NCBI GenBank assembly: GCA_963277665.1
Contig: OY728165.1
Span: forward strand, 1,152,238,050-1,152,302,049
Source: Viscum album
Taxonomy: Eukaryota > Streptophyta > Magnoliopsida > Santalales > Viscaceae
Length of the DNA: 64,000 bases
Reading direction: 5' to 3'
Part shown: piece after piece, positions 1-12,215 of the stretch
How the letters are laid out: every line of letters starts with the position of its first letter
How positions within the stretch are numbered: position 1 is the stretch's first letter
The notes under the pieces: generated by a model
The model's input: the letters and a program-made list of their open reading frames with translations, nothing else
Databases searched by the model: none
Told to the model about the DNA's origin: nothing
Position numbers and translations under genes: made by a program

Positions 1-290
1 TATTTTGCACAAGGGTCTCATTCTTCAACACCATTTTCAAAATCATAATATGCTTCAATATGTTTTGATAGGGTAAAATATTTGAAAATTCCTTTATAAT
101 ATTTACCATTCCTGAAAACATGAGAATAGTGTGAAAATAAAATTTGATTAAATACAACCGTTGATCCATGATTATATTGAGGTATAGTGGAGGTGTTTGA
201 TATCACAAACAAATGGTTTTACGTTATTTTTATGCTATAAGATGTTTCACAATCATATGAACATGACTTTACAGTTATCATTGCAAGCAT
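1..290 (-). pseudogene. Decayed 5' half of captured F-box-like ORF (L3 copy)
   Basis: The minus strand from the ATG at 290-288 reads collinearly with the 202-codon ORF at 39507-40115 in L2. Shared peptide segments include ISNTSTIP, GIFKYFTLS and DPCA. The L3 copy has two in-frame stops: TAA about 24 codons in, and TGA at about 15-17 where L2 has GGA (Gly). The rest lies beyond the left edge. By eye, replacement differences between the two copies outnumber silent ones about four to one (roughly 33 against 8-9), so this copy shows no sign of protein-level constraint. It is a carried gene fragment, not a working gene. Confidence 0.65.
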
Positions 291-454
291 GTAATCAAGA
301 ATATATAGTAATGTCATTTGAGATCCTCCTCCTTCCATTTGTTACAAACATTCCATGATCTGAAAAAGTTATTGAATACGAATTTAATTGAAATAATAGA
401 CATTGGGGCTAACCACATGTTTAACAATAACTCATTATCCTAAATGTTTTCTAA

Positions 455-473
455 ATTGTCCTATGATGCCAAC
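455..473 (-). other. L3 primer binding site region
   Basis: Immediately inside the LTR the minus strand reads GTTGGCATCATAGGACAATT. This aligns with GTTGGTATCAAAGGCCGG in L2 and resembles the complement of the 3' end of initiator tRNA-Met (TGGTATCAGAGC) with substitutions. It fixes the LTR boundary and the element orientation. Confidence 0.6.
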
Positions 474-3400
474 TATAATGACCTGACCTTAATCATTTCA
501 TAATTTCTAACTATGTCAATAATTCACATTGAGGTTCTTTTTAGGTTTATAGTTTTAGATAATTATGCCATAACTATTACATAAGAACTTGAAAATTAAA
601 TGTTGACACTGCTACTCAGTGTAAACTTTCTAATAAAATAAAAACTCATAAAAAGAAACATGTTTAGTTTCATATATCAGACATAATGACTTTTCCATGA
701 TACCATCCTTGACCCAATTTATTTTTAAATCCTATTTAAAATATTTCAAAAACATGGGATAAGAATTAAAATCTCATTAATGGTTATTAAATAAAAAAGG
801 AAAACATTATCTCGTCAATAAACACAAAATAAATGAAACTGTACTTTCTAATCATAACATACCTTATGAAATCATAAGATTTATGAATAACAAACAAAAA
901 TAAAAAATCATAAAGGTTACATATATCATTCATAACATACTTAAATTTTAGTTGTCTTGAAAACACAGGGAGTCACATTTAGAATATCCATCATAGTACA
1001 TTTCCTAAATCTCTTATGAGAAACATTAACATTTACCTCTGTCACATTACTGAATGCATTTGAGAGCAATCTCGATCTCACCCACCCTAGAATAATCAAA
1101 GAACCACCCATATACCCAAATTGTGCCTAATAAACATAACATATTCATAACACATATATAATAGATAATGGAAAGAAAAAATTTCCTCATTGGAATCACA
1201 ATATATCATTTCATGATATATTAATAATCAATGCTTTATCAAACCATTTTCAAAACCATTTATAACATTTAATAATGATATTTTTGATTCATAGTGTCCC
1301 ACACCAGAATGAAACATTTATATAAATTGTCATTTGAAAACCTTAATTCCCATATAAATAAATACTTGATCACATTTTTAAAACATACACATTAATAATA
1401 ATGATTTAGAAGAATAAATCATTAAATCATTTAAAATGATATTTTAGTCAAAGAGTTTGTAACAAAAAGAGAGACTCTTGAATAAAAATGATGAAGGAAT
1501 AAAATTGAATAAGAACATTATAATATTATACAAATAAAGGGATTCATTATATAATATGACAAATACTAGTATTCACACTATATAAGAGTGAAGTGTTGCA
1601 TAACAACCAAGAAGTCTCAATGGAATGTAAATAGAGACGAAATCCCATACAAAACCTGTATCTATATATTACGAATAAATCAATAACATAATAATGTGTG
1701 AAAAATATATTTAAACTCAATATGATTGGATATTCAGTGTAAATAACTCATGGAATCATACACATATATTTTTGTAAAAACCACACCATTGTCATATATG
1801 TTTAACTCAATAAAGGAAAATTGAGTTAAAATTACTCTTATGAATTTCATATCAATCCCATTAGAATTTAACAATGGATTGATTATGTGTATCAAAAGTA
1901 TATCCACACAATGGTGAGTGGAAATTACAACATAAGTAAATAAATAGTTTTTGACACATAATCATGGAGTAAATTAATCAATGAAGTATGTGTAAATCTC
2001 AATGTGTGGTAATATAAATTTGAAACTCCCTTACTAATTTTGTAACATACGAGACATAAACCCCATGAAATAAAGATCACACAATAAATATTTATATACC
2101 CATATGTTAAATTATATTACAAAAAAAATTCATTCTTGGGCATTACATACACCACAAAAAAGAAAATAGTGGAAAACAAAGCATGAATCTCACGGGGAAA
2201 AAAAGTGAGATGAAAACATCATACCACATTGTAATCAATCGAGTCATATGAATAAAAGTTACTAACAACAAAACAAATCACATAATTCCATGAATATAAA
2301 TAGAATCATGATAATATATATCAAATTTTTGTACACAGTACACCACATTGCATAAATATGTGGTGAAAAAATTAAATCTCATGGAATTAAAAATGAGATA
2401 ATAAATCACTTACATCGTGTCCAACATGACATGTTTGTTCCTTTTTCATCCTGAATAAAAAACATAATTTAACTTATACATGATTAAGGAAATTTCTTTT
2501 CATTTTTAATATTCCTTTTATGTCACTTATTACAATTTTGAAAAATTTATTTAATCATTTATGTTAACAATGTTTGTTTTGTTGATATTTGGTACTTGAG
2601 TCAAAAATGAACACCTTAGAATTTCAAGTTGTCCATGTGGTAAACAGTCCATTATTTACAAAATTATATTCATGATTTTTTTTCATTTATACCATATATA
2701 TCTAGTATATATATGTATTTATAATAGTACATAACATTTGGTTATATGAAATGAAATGCACTGTTCATGGAGACGATAAGCCATACGTACACATTAACGC
2801 TACTTTCATTTCTATTTCATATTTTAATTGAATGAAAACATAATTATAAATAGTTATATAATAATTTTAGTATAATATCATATATTATATTAATAAATAC
2901 CTCTTTTATATGTCCCATGTATTGTATGAATCAGTCATACCACTTTGAGGGGGCGGTAGTCCGCACTTCCTCAAATGAAATAATCGTGTTTACTCATAAT
3001 GGAAACCCTTACGTTATGCAATAAATGAAAAATTATGAAGAATAATGAAAACATAAACATAATTTATATCATATATAAATAAATTTTCATCATAATTGAC
3101 ACCATAAGAGGAGTTAGGAGATAATTAAACAATCATCGTTTCATGATGCGTTAGTTTTCCATCCACATTAACAGTTTGTTCTTTACCCACTAGATGGTGG
3201 TGTGGTTAACTGTAGTTTGAATACTTCACAAAAAAAAATAGTATATTGAGAATACTGTTTTTGTTATAAAATAAAAGAATAAAAAGACTTTAGGTGGTAG
3301 GATATGTAAAATAAAAAAAAGGACGTAAGAAAGATGTTGTCTTTAAATTGGGAATCTCCCATTGGTTTGAACCAAATGCTTTACTTGAAGTGCCTTATAC

Positions 3401-4985
3401 CTAAATTAAGGCCTCTATGAAGAATATAAGGATCTTGAGAGCTTATTTTTTCAAGGGTTGGACAATCCAATGGGCTTGGGGGGTGTGAGGAATGGGGTAG
3501 AAGTAGTGTTCTTTTAGAGGAGGGGATCTTTGGGAATGTGTGAAAATATTATATTATTATATTAATATCTTTAACAGTAAAAAGGTCAAAAAATAATTAA
3601 AGTTGATGATAAGATGAATCATAATTCAAATAAATTCATCCAATAATAATTGGATAGGTTTTGAATATTATATTAAATATTATATCTCATTTATTGAAAT
3701 CAATTATTAATGAGGTAAACACTTCGTCATTATTCAGACATAAATAATTTTTTTATTTGATATAAAAAATTTAAAAAAAACTATCGTGATGTATTAAATA
3801 TTGTTATATTTCCAAATAATACTTATAGTCGAAGAGATAAATTATAATACCCCATGTAAAAACTGATTTACGAAAAGTTATTTGTTTTTGTCGTTCTTGT
3901 GTTTACTTTAAATTAATTAATATAATGTATCATTATTACTCTTAAGTGGATCCATTGGGTCCCAAAATCTACCCAAGGATGACCATGTCCGTACATTTAT
4001 CATCCAATTTTATTATTACAAATTTTAGGGTAATTTAATGTTATTATAATAATATGTTTTATCCTTATTTACAATATTTACCATTTAACCATGGTAAATA
4101 TATCATTTAATGAAATAAATATTCATAATGTCCCAAAATAAAGGATATATATATAAACAATTATTAACTCCTAATTCCAAATATGGAATCCATGTTTCCA
4201 AATTGAAAACATAGAAGTGGCAGAAATTAATTTAAAATTAATTCCTGATGTCAAAATAAATTTTTTTTTAAGAAATAATAACTATCAAAATGTTGACACA
4301 AGTTTATGTCCAATTTCAAAGTGAAATTACATTAAATGACCAAAAAAATTATTAAATTGTAAAAATATAATCTAATTACTCTTAAAAAATTTATTATGTT
4401 AATTTAAATATATATATATTATATTAAATGGAAGTTTTGAATTAAAATACATAATTTTTCACTATTCATAAAAAATGAACTTTATCAGTAAAATACCAAA
4501 ATTTAATCCAAAGTAAATTGTGATGTCCCGTTTCTAAAGAAAAATATTATTTTGTCAAATAGAAAATATAAATGTGACCATAACTATATTTAAAGAGGAT
4601 TATCCATCAAAATGAGTATAATAATCCTTTTAATGAATATTAGAGTATTAATGCTTAAAATCATATTATTTCTTAATTTAAGCCTCTAAAATTTATTGGA
4701 TAAATGTAAGAACATTTGAAAAACATTTATCTTCATATTTTAGTTAGTTCTATCCATCACCACCAATACAATGGCTAGGTGTTAAGTACCTCTCAGAATA
4801 ATATTAAATTATTCTTTTCCTTTATATATCACCATTAAGTGCAACGTAAGATTTCAACAAAATCTGTTGTTGTGTATCAGGTACACCATCGAACATATCA
4901 TCCCATTTAAATTAAAATTAATAATTAATATAAAATATTAATAAATATGAAAATCTATTTATCATTATTATACTGTGATGATACA
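474..4985 (-). repeat. L3 5' LTR (4.5 kb)
   Basis: The LTR ends on the minus strand with GGTCATTATA, followed at once by the primer-site region. It begins near 4985. The position of the core promoter (about 3500-3515) reads CTCTAAAAGAACAC in place of CTTATAAAAGGCCC in A and L1, so the TATA box appears lost. Between about 1400 and 2450 there is a dense series of perfect short inverted repeats (see findings). A conserved block with CACTGTTCATGGAGACG near 2759 corresponds to the CGTTCATG/CATGAACG block of the related LTRs. Confidence 0.75.
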
Positions 4986-5414
4986 GATATAGAGTGAGAA
5001 TCTCTCAATGATTATGGAGATATAATACAATGATTCAAGGATAAGTAAAGGGGGATGGAGAATATGTAATATATGATAATATTGTATAATAAATCTGGAT
5101 CAGTGGAAAGATGAAAAAGATTATATAACAGTCTATTATACTTCTTCTACTATAATTTATATTAGATATTGATGTTAATGAGATTGATGTGATTGAATAA
5201 AATGTGATGGAAAATTATACATTCCAGATATTATCATTATGAGATAGGGTTAACAGAACATTGATGACATTTATGCTACTGTAGAATAATATATATTGGA
5301 TTTGAGATACATTTATTGATATGGAAGATTATACTAGTTGATGTAGTGAAATATTGTATCATGTTAATGATGTTAGTCAAGAGTTGGTTGGGGTGAATCA
5401 TTCTATAGTATAAG
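4986..5414. other. Unassigned spacer between L3 and A
   Basis: About 430 bases of AT-rich DNA between the outer end of L3 and the 3' LTR of A. No ORF of note, no LTR start and no RNA gene were recognised. The last five bases, ATAAG (5410-5414), are the probable left target duplication of A, matched by ATATG at 16893-16897 with one difference. Together with 16898-18423 this is the pre-insertion target of A. Confidence 0.4.
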
Positions 5415-8400
5415 TATAAGGCCCCAGCATTAAACATCACTTAATCTTGAGTTACATAAAGAATACATGTTGAGGATTTTTTCGGGTTTAGAGTTTTAGA
5501 GACTTTGGTCATAAAACATGCATTACATTTCACATTTAAACAAAGTGGTTACATAAAAGATAGTACTCATTTTTTCCCATCAAAAGAATCATATTTAAAA
5601 TAAAACATGGATTCTTTCTTGACACTTCCTTGACACTATCATCACATCATGTACATTTCACTTGACCTTTGAAAAACATTTCAAAAATATGTGATTAACA
5701 TTAAAAGATCAGTATAGGAAATAAAAGTACGAAATGAAAACATTATTCCATGTATGATATCATACTTTACTCATAACACATAATCACTTTAACATACCTC
5801 ATCATATCATTAATAGATCATAGAAATCATAAGACATAAAGGTAACTTGAGGCATTCATAACATTATTACGTAGGGAGTAACCCTCTTGGTTACGTTTGG
5901 AATACCCATCACAGTATATTCCCTCAATCTCTTCGGAGAAACCTTAACGTTTAACTCCTTCACATTTCCAAATTCATTGGAGAGCTATATCCGGCTCACC
6001 CGCCCTTAGATTATCACAAAACCACCCGTCTTCATAACAATGCCCAAGAACCATAACAAAATCGTATCACATAAAACATGAAAAAGGAAACATAACATTT
6101 CCAAATTTAAATCACAATATATCTATACAAAACATTGATATAATAAAAACATTATGAAAAATTTTTTCAATACCATAATAAATGAAAAGAAAAACATGGT
6201 ATTTATTTTTCATTTAAAAAAGGTATGGCTTGTAGAGGAAGCCGAAACTCAAATAATGATTACGGAGGCAGAGAAGTCATTGTCACCGCATACGTACAAA
6301 AAAAATCACATTAGTCATTTAGTAAAACACATCGTATTAAAAAAGATTCCATTTGGATAAATGTAAAAGTCAAAGGGGTTTATACACTGTATAAAAGAAG
6401 GTTGGGTATAAAATAAAATATGCCTCAATGAAAAAATATTGAGACGAAGTCCCATACAAGGATCATTTTTTAAATAAAATAGATCTATTATGTGTATTAA
6501 CTATAAGTACACATAATTAAAGTACAGATACAAGATACGACATAATAATATAATGACATAATTTGATAGTAGGATATTAACCCGAAGAACGGAAATTAGG
6601 TTAAGAAGTTTTCTTACCTCAGGTCCGACATGACTCGATCATTCTTTAACATTCTGAATAATAAACTTGAGTAAATTTCTACTTGCTTAAGAACCTTTTT
6701 CGAGTTCATTATTCATTTTATATCGCTTATTACCATGTTATTAACACTATGTACTTATTTATGTTAATAATGGTCATTTTGTTGATCATTGGTACTTGAG
6801 TCCAAAATAAACACTTTATAATTACAAGTTGTTCATGTGGTAAAATATCCCTTATATCAAGAATTACATTCATGATGTAGATATCAAATATTTCATATAT
6901 ATCCAGTATATAAATTCATTTATAATATTACATAACCATTTAGAGGTAAGAAATGAAATTCACCATTCATGGAGACCGTAAGCCGTATGTACGCATGAAC
7001 ACTACTTTCATTTCTATTTCTTACTTAATGGAGTGAAATCATAATAATATAAAGGTATATCATAAATGAAAAATACATAAGCTTATCTAAATAATAAACA
7101 TATTATATATCATATATAAATATAGTGTCATCATAATGACCACCTTTGAAGGTGTTAGATGAATATTGAACAATCATCGTTTCGTGAGGCAGAAATACAC
7201 CATCCACAGAAATAGTATGCTCTTTAACCATTAGATTAAGGTGTGTGTAAATGTAGATCGAATCCTTATTTTAACAACATCCTATTATATTGAAGATACT
7301 GGTGTTTTTACGATGGAAAATAATTAAAAGAGTTTAGGGGGTTGGAGAAGAAAAATGAAACATAAGAACACTAAAGAAAACACTACCTTTAAAAGAGGTA
7401 ACTATTTTTGATTTGAGATCAAAGGGTTACATGGGAAGACTTATACCCAACGTGAGGATTCTAGGAGTAAGATAGTGATGTGGAGAGACAAAATGGTCAG
7501 GGTTTGGACGAGACAAAGGCTTGAGAAGTGTCGGTAAGGTGGTAGAGGTGGGGGCCTTTTATAAGATGATAGGAGGGGCACTATTGGAAAGGTATAAACT
7601 GTTACTTTTTTTAGAAATGAGATTCTGATTTTAAAGGTCCCAAATTTATGTATTTCTAGGATAAGGTGATAAGGGTTCTTAATATACTCATCCAATCGGC
7701 CTTTGAAAAGTGTATGTTATATTTTTTACATTATATTTTCATTTTATTTAAATCCTTTATTAAATAGGTAATCATTGCATCATCATGATCTGATAAAAAA
7801 ATTAATTTATTTAATTTCTCAAAATTACAATAAAAATACTCTGATGTAGGAAATATTTTTATCTTTTTAATGACTATTTATAGTCTAATAGATCATTTTT
7901 TGAGACAAAATTAAAAATGTTGTACTCAGGTGATACATGCATTGTTATATTTAACATTATTTAAAAACAAAAAGATAAAAGGTCATTATCACACCAAAGT
8001 GATTCCATGGGGTCCCCATGTTTGGAACAAGGAATCACATTTTCGTCCATGGCACAAAAATTATTATTAGGACACATGGTGGGGTCATTTGTTATTATGA
8101 TGATAAAATTTTGTTATCCTTAACTACCCGATTACTAATTAATCAAGATAATTAAAGATAATTACCGTTGTTACTATTCATAATGTACAAAAACTAAAGA
8201 GTATTGATTACATAATTTGGACCATATGATATCAAACATGTAATCCATTTTACCAAATACCTAACACATAAATTGCAATAATTAATTTAAAAATAGTTCC
8301 CGTTGTCAAAACAAATAGGGGGTTTTTTTGAAACAATATCTATGCAATGATTGACATTAGTTTATACCCAATTACAAAGTAAAATTAATACTAATGAACA

Positions 8401-8820
8401 AGATTAAATTAAATGGTAAAAATTTATTCAGATTACAATTTAATACCAATTAAAAAGATAATATAACCATATAATTAAATTATATGAAAAAGCAGTTTTG
8501 ATGTAAAATGCAGTACTTTCATTATTCATTAAATAATGAACATTGTCAGAAAAATATCAAAAATTTATCCAATGTAAATTTCAATGCCCCAAACATAAAG
8601 TATATGTTTGTTTTAAGAAATAGAGATTATAAAATTTTCAAAAGTTTGATTTAAAAATGGTTTTCCATCCAATTGAAGTAAAACAATCTTTTAAAAATAT
8701 TAGTGTATTCCATGCTTAAGATTGGATTTATTTTCATTTTAACCCTCTAAAACACTATCTAATTCAAAAATAGACATATATAAAAATATCTATTATTCAT
8801 TACTTACTTGGGATGTTACA
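5415..8820 (-). repeat. A 3' LTR (3,406 bp)
   Basis: On the minus strand it starts TGTAACATCCCAAGTAAG at 8820 and ends GGGGCCTTATA at 5415. It contains the core promoter TATAAAAG (complement of 7556-7563), the CGTACG-containing conserved block near 6960-7000, the donor-like site GAG|GTAAG (complement near 6614-6622), and a perfect 10-bp hairpin ATTATGTGTA / TACACATAAT (6487-6496 and 6508-6517, 11-base loop). The ORF-like stretch at 7441-7695 lies inside this LTR and has no recognisable protein features. Confidence 0.9.
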
Positions 8821-10399
8821 TCCTTCCCCCTTTAGAAAATTGAGTCCCCAAAAATTATTTACTTATCGAATAAGTGAGGTATTTATCCCTCATTGCATTT
8901 TCTTATTCCCATGTTTCCTCTTCACTCATTTGGTTCTTCCACAAAACCATTACTTGATGAATCACCTTATTCTGTAACACTTTCTCCCTATGATCAAGAA
9001 TCTGAACTGGTTGTTCCTCATACGATAGATTCTCTTCCAACTGAACTACCTATGGACTCAAAACATGTGATGGATCTGACATGTACTTCCTTAACATTGA
9101 AACATGAAAAACATTGTGTACCTGAGATTAACTCATAGGTAATTCCACTCGATATGAAACAGATCTAACACTGTCCAGAATTTCATATGGTCCAATGAAC
9201 CTTGGACTCATCTTTCCTTTCTTACCAAATCGCATGACACTTTTCTGTGGTGATACTTCGATAAAAACATGATCACTGACCTCGAAAGATAGATCCTTCC
9301 TCCGGTTATCCTCATAACTCTACAACATGCTTTGAGATATTCTCATGTGATTATGAATCAACTGAACTTTTTATTCCATACCTTCTACCAATTCTGGTCG
9401 CATCAACTTCCTTTCACCCACTTCATCCCAAAAATCTAGAGTTCGACACCGCTTCCCATATAACGCCTCAAATGGTGCCATCTGTATACTAGAATGAAAA
9501 CTGTTATTATAAGAAAACTCAACCAAAGAATGATGTTGGTCCAAACTTCCCTAATAATCCATCCAACAAGCATGTATAATATCCTCCAAAGTCAGGATAG
9601 TTCGTTCTGACTAACCATCTAATTGAGGATGAAAATCATTACTAAAATTTAATTTAGTACCCAATGACATCTGAAGGCCTTCCCAAAGGTTAGAAGTAAA
9701 CCTGGGATCACGATCAGATACAATAGAGAGAGGAAATCCATGTAACCTGACTATCTCTTTAAGATACAAATGGGAAAGTTGATCTTGGGAAAATGTATCT
9801 TGTATAGCAAGGAAATGAACACATATAGTCAAGTGATCAAAAATAACCCAGATTGCATTATTAACTCGAGGTATCTTCGGAAATCCCACAACGAAGTCCA
9901 TGGATATATTCTATCATATCAACTCTGGCACTGGTAAAGGCATAAATATCCCTTTTGGTAACTGTCGCTCTGCTTTAACCTGTTGACAAGTCAAACACTT
10001 CACAGTAAAATCCGCAATGTCTCTTTTCATTCCATCCCCCCAGTAATACTCCCGACAATCTCTACACATTTTAGTACTGCAAGGATGAACTGAAAACAGA
10101 TAACTATGAGCTTCAAATAACAAATATCTCTACAACTGTGAGTCACACGGCACACACAATCTCATACCAAATCACAAAACAAAATCATTATCAATGTTTA
10201 ATTCAGGAAACATACCCTTATGATCTAGCTCTACCTTTTTCTGCAACTCGTTGTCTTGCGTCTATGCTTGCTTAATTCTGTCTGATAGAGAAGATTTCAA
10301 TGATACCTGAAACAAAACAGAAGGACATCCTGTACCAACATCTTTTATGCCAAAGGTAATCAAATCCTCAAGCAAAGGATCATGTTTCAAATGAATCAT
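8816..10399 (-). pseudogene. int: A integrase with chromodomain-like tail, disrupted
   Basis: The HHCC zinc domain ends in KCLTCQQVKAERQLPKG (about 9960-10010). The DDE core starts MDFVVGFPKIP (9901), with the first Asp in VIFDHLT (about 9836), the second in IVSDRDPRF (about 9712) and a Glu-containing ERTI..LED segment after HPQLDG. The GPY/F-like region reads RFIGPYEILDSV, then VHNVFHVSMLRKY. The tail VMVLWKNQMSEEETWE is typical of Tekay-type chromoviruses. The frame is constant through this region apart from stops at 9611, 9551, 9320 and 9050, each TAG where CAG (Gln) is plausible. The end, SKGGRM, is encoded by the polypurine tract, and the TAA stop uses LTR bases 8818-8816. Confidence 0.9.
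8821..8834 (-). other. A polypurine tract
   Basis: The minus strand reads AAAGGGGGAAGGA directly before the 3' LTR start TGTAACATCCC. It primes plus-strand DNA synthesis. It also encodes the last residues of the polyprotein (KGGRM). Confidence 0.85.
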
Positions 10400-11879
10400 T
10401 GTTAATGAAGCGTTACTTTTTCAACTCAAAGCATTAACAACTTTATTTTCAATTCCCGGATGGTAATGAATTATACAATCATAATCATTGATTAATTCCA
10501 GATATCTCCTCTGTCTCATGTTCAATTTTATCTAAGTGAATATATACTTTAAACTTTTTTGATCAGTATATATTTCACACATTACACCATACAAATGATA
10601 CCTCCAAATTTTTAAAGCGAATACAACATCAGCTAATTCCAAATCATGTGTAGGGTAATTTACATCATGAGTTTTCAACTGACTTGAAGCATATGCAATT
10701 ACCTGATCATTTTGCATAAGGAAACAACCATGTCCTTTCAATAAATCATCACTGTAGATAAAAAACTCCCCATTCCTAGAAGGATGTGCCAAAACTGGAG
10801 CATTCACTAATCTTCATTTCAGGTCCTGAATGAAATCATTACATTATTTTGTCCAGATAATCATAACACCCTTCCGAGTAATCTGAGTCATTGGACTAGA
10901 TAACCGTGAAAAATTTCTAACAAACCTTCGGTAATAGCCTGCCAAACCAAGGATGCTATGAATCTCAGTTACATTTGTGGGTCTTGTCCATTCTTCCACA
11001 ACATTTTTTTTCCAGATCAACAGGTATCCCATATTTAGAAACAGTGTGATCGAGGAAAGAAATTTGTTTCAACAAAAACTCACACTTTCTGAATTTACAA
11101 TACAATAACTTTTATTTTATGGTTTGAAAAATAACCCTTAAATGTCTTTCATGATCCTCTTTAATTTAAGAAAACATCAAAATATCATCAATGAAAACAA
11201 CCACAAACTTATCCAAGAACTCATGGAAAATTCTATTCATAAGGTTCATGAATACAGCAATTGCATTGGTTGGCCCAAAATGCATCACTACAAATTCATA
11301 ATGGCCATATATTATATGGAAAGTAGTCTTCGAAACATTTTCTTCCTTTACCTTCAATTAACGGTACCCCGATCTCAGGTCAATCTTTGAAAAAAACTGA
11401 GCTCCCTGGAGCTGATCAAACAAATCATCGATGTGAGGTAAATGATATTGGTTCTTAAGAGTGATGTTATTCAAGGCTCTATAATCATTGAAAAGTCTCA
11501 TAGAACCATATTTCTTTTTAAAAAATAAAACAGGAGCACCCTATGGTTATGTTCTTGGTCAAATGAAACCTTTCTCTAATAAATCTTGCAATTGCTTCTT
11601 CAGCTCTAAAAATTCCATTTGAACCATTCGATAAGGGGGTATTGAAATTCGATTAGTGTCAGGAACTAAGTCAATAGTAAATTCAACATCCTGATCTGGT
11701 ATTATTCCCGTAAACTCATCAGGAAAAACATCCGTATACTCATTCTCCATTGGCACATCATTAATTTGAATAGTTCCTTTGTTTTCAACGATGTGTGCAA
11801 GGTTACATTCATTTCCATATTTTACATGTTTCTCGGACTCTTGATATGTTATCAATAGTAAGGGTTCATTCTTGTACAC
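10400..11879 (-). pseudogene. pol: A reverse transcriptase and RNase H, disrupted
   Basis: RT is recognised from the connection region (DVFPDEFTGIIPDQDVEFTI, then ISIPPYRM), [17 protein letters not shown], the fingers/palm KIDLRSGYR and the catalytic FIDDILMFS (near 11166-11200). A second frameshift occurs in an A-run at about 11008-11016 within DLEKK; the thumb continues in the new frame as ILGLAGYYRRFVRNFS. RNase H begins with NAPVLAHPS and contains [26 protein letters not shown] and [13 protein letters not shown] (10532-10807), then LNMRQRRYLELINDYDC. Several stops interrupt it, including TGA for Arg after KGFI and TAG for Trp before GAPVLF. The protein would copy element RNA into DNA. Confidence 0.9.
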
Positions 11880-12215
11880 AAACTAAAAGTCTTTCTGAAA
11901 AGAAACTTCTTTAGCTCTACAATCAATCTTAGAATGGTAAATAGAGTGCCAATCCATATCCAGGATAAAATCAAACTTTACTAGAGGTAAAACAATAAGG
12001 TTTGCAACTAGTTTATTTCCAAGGATAAGGATAGGAATATTCTTATAAATTCATTTTGCCTCAACCTTTCACCCAGGTGTTTTTACCACTACATTAGGAG
12101 TCATTTCTTGAGATGGTATTCCCATTTTACTAGAAAAGGATTCTGACATGAAAGAATGTGTAGTCCCCGAATCAAACAACACAGTGACATTATAGAAAAA
12201 AAACAAAAAAAGTAC
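11880..12215 (-). pseudogene. pro: A aspartic protease region, disrupted
   Basis: The minus strand encodes the retroviral-type aspartic protease motif FDSGTTHSFMS (near 12150-12180, corresponding to FDSGASHSFIS of Gypsy elements). It is followed by the family-typical LGNKLVANLIVL and DFILDMDWHS, like the usual VILGMDWL. Three in-frame stops are seen (TGA twice, then TAG near 11884). The reading frame differs by one from gag because of the T-run frameshift just upstream, and continues directly into the RT region. The protease would have cleaved the polyprotein. Confidence 0.8.

Larger units (their letters stand above)
1..4985 (-). mobile_element. L3: partial LARD-like LTR retrotransposon, minus strand
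   Basis: This is a non-autonomous LTR retrotransposon cut by the left window edge. Its 5' LTR runs from 4985 down to 474, followed by a primer-site region and the first 473 bases of the internal domain. The LTR aligns block by block with the LTRs of L1 and L2 (for example the segment near 4855-4900 matches their block with ATGCTCGATGG and ACGCAACAACGAG), but its start is degraded to TGTATCATCACAG from TGTAACACCCCAG. The internal domain holds a decayed copy of the ORF that is intact in L2. The other LTR and the target duplication lie outside the window. Identity to L1 and L2 is clearly lower than between the L1 LTRs, so this is an old copy. Confidence 0.8.

Noticed and set aside
8893..9138. 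Plus-strand 81-codon ORF
   Set aside because: It is the reverse strand of the integrase tail of A (minus-strand VHNVFHVSML and the segments after it).
11142..11390. Plus-strand 82-codon ORF
   Set aside because: It lies antisense to the RT catalytic region of A (FIDDILMFS on the minus strand).
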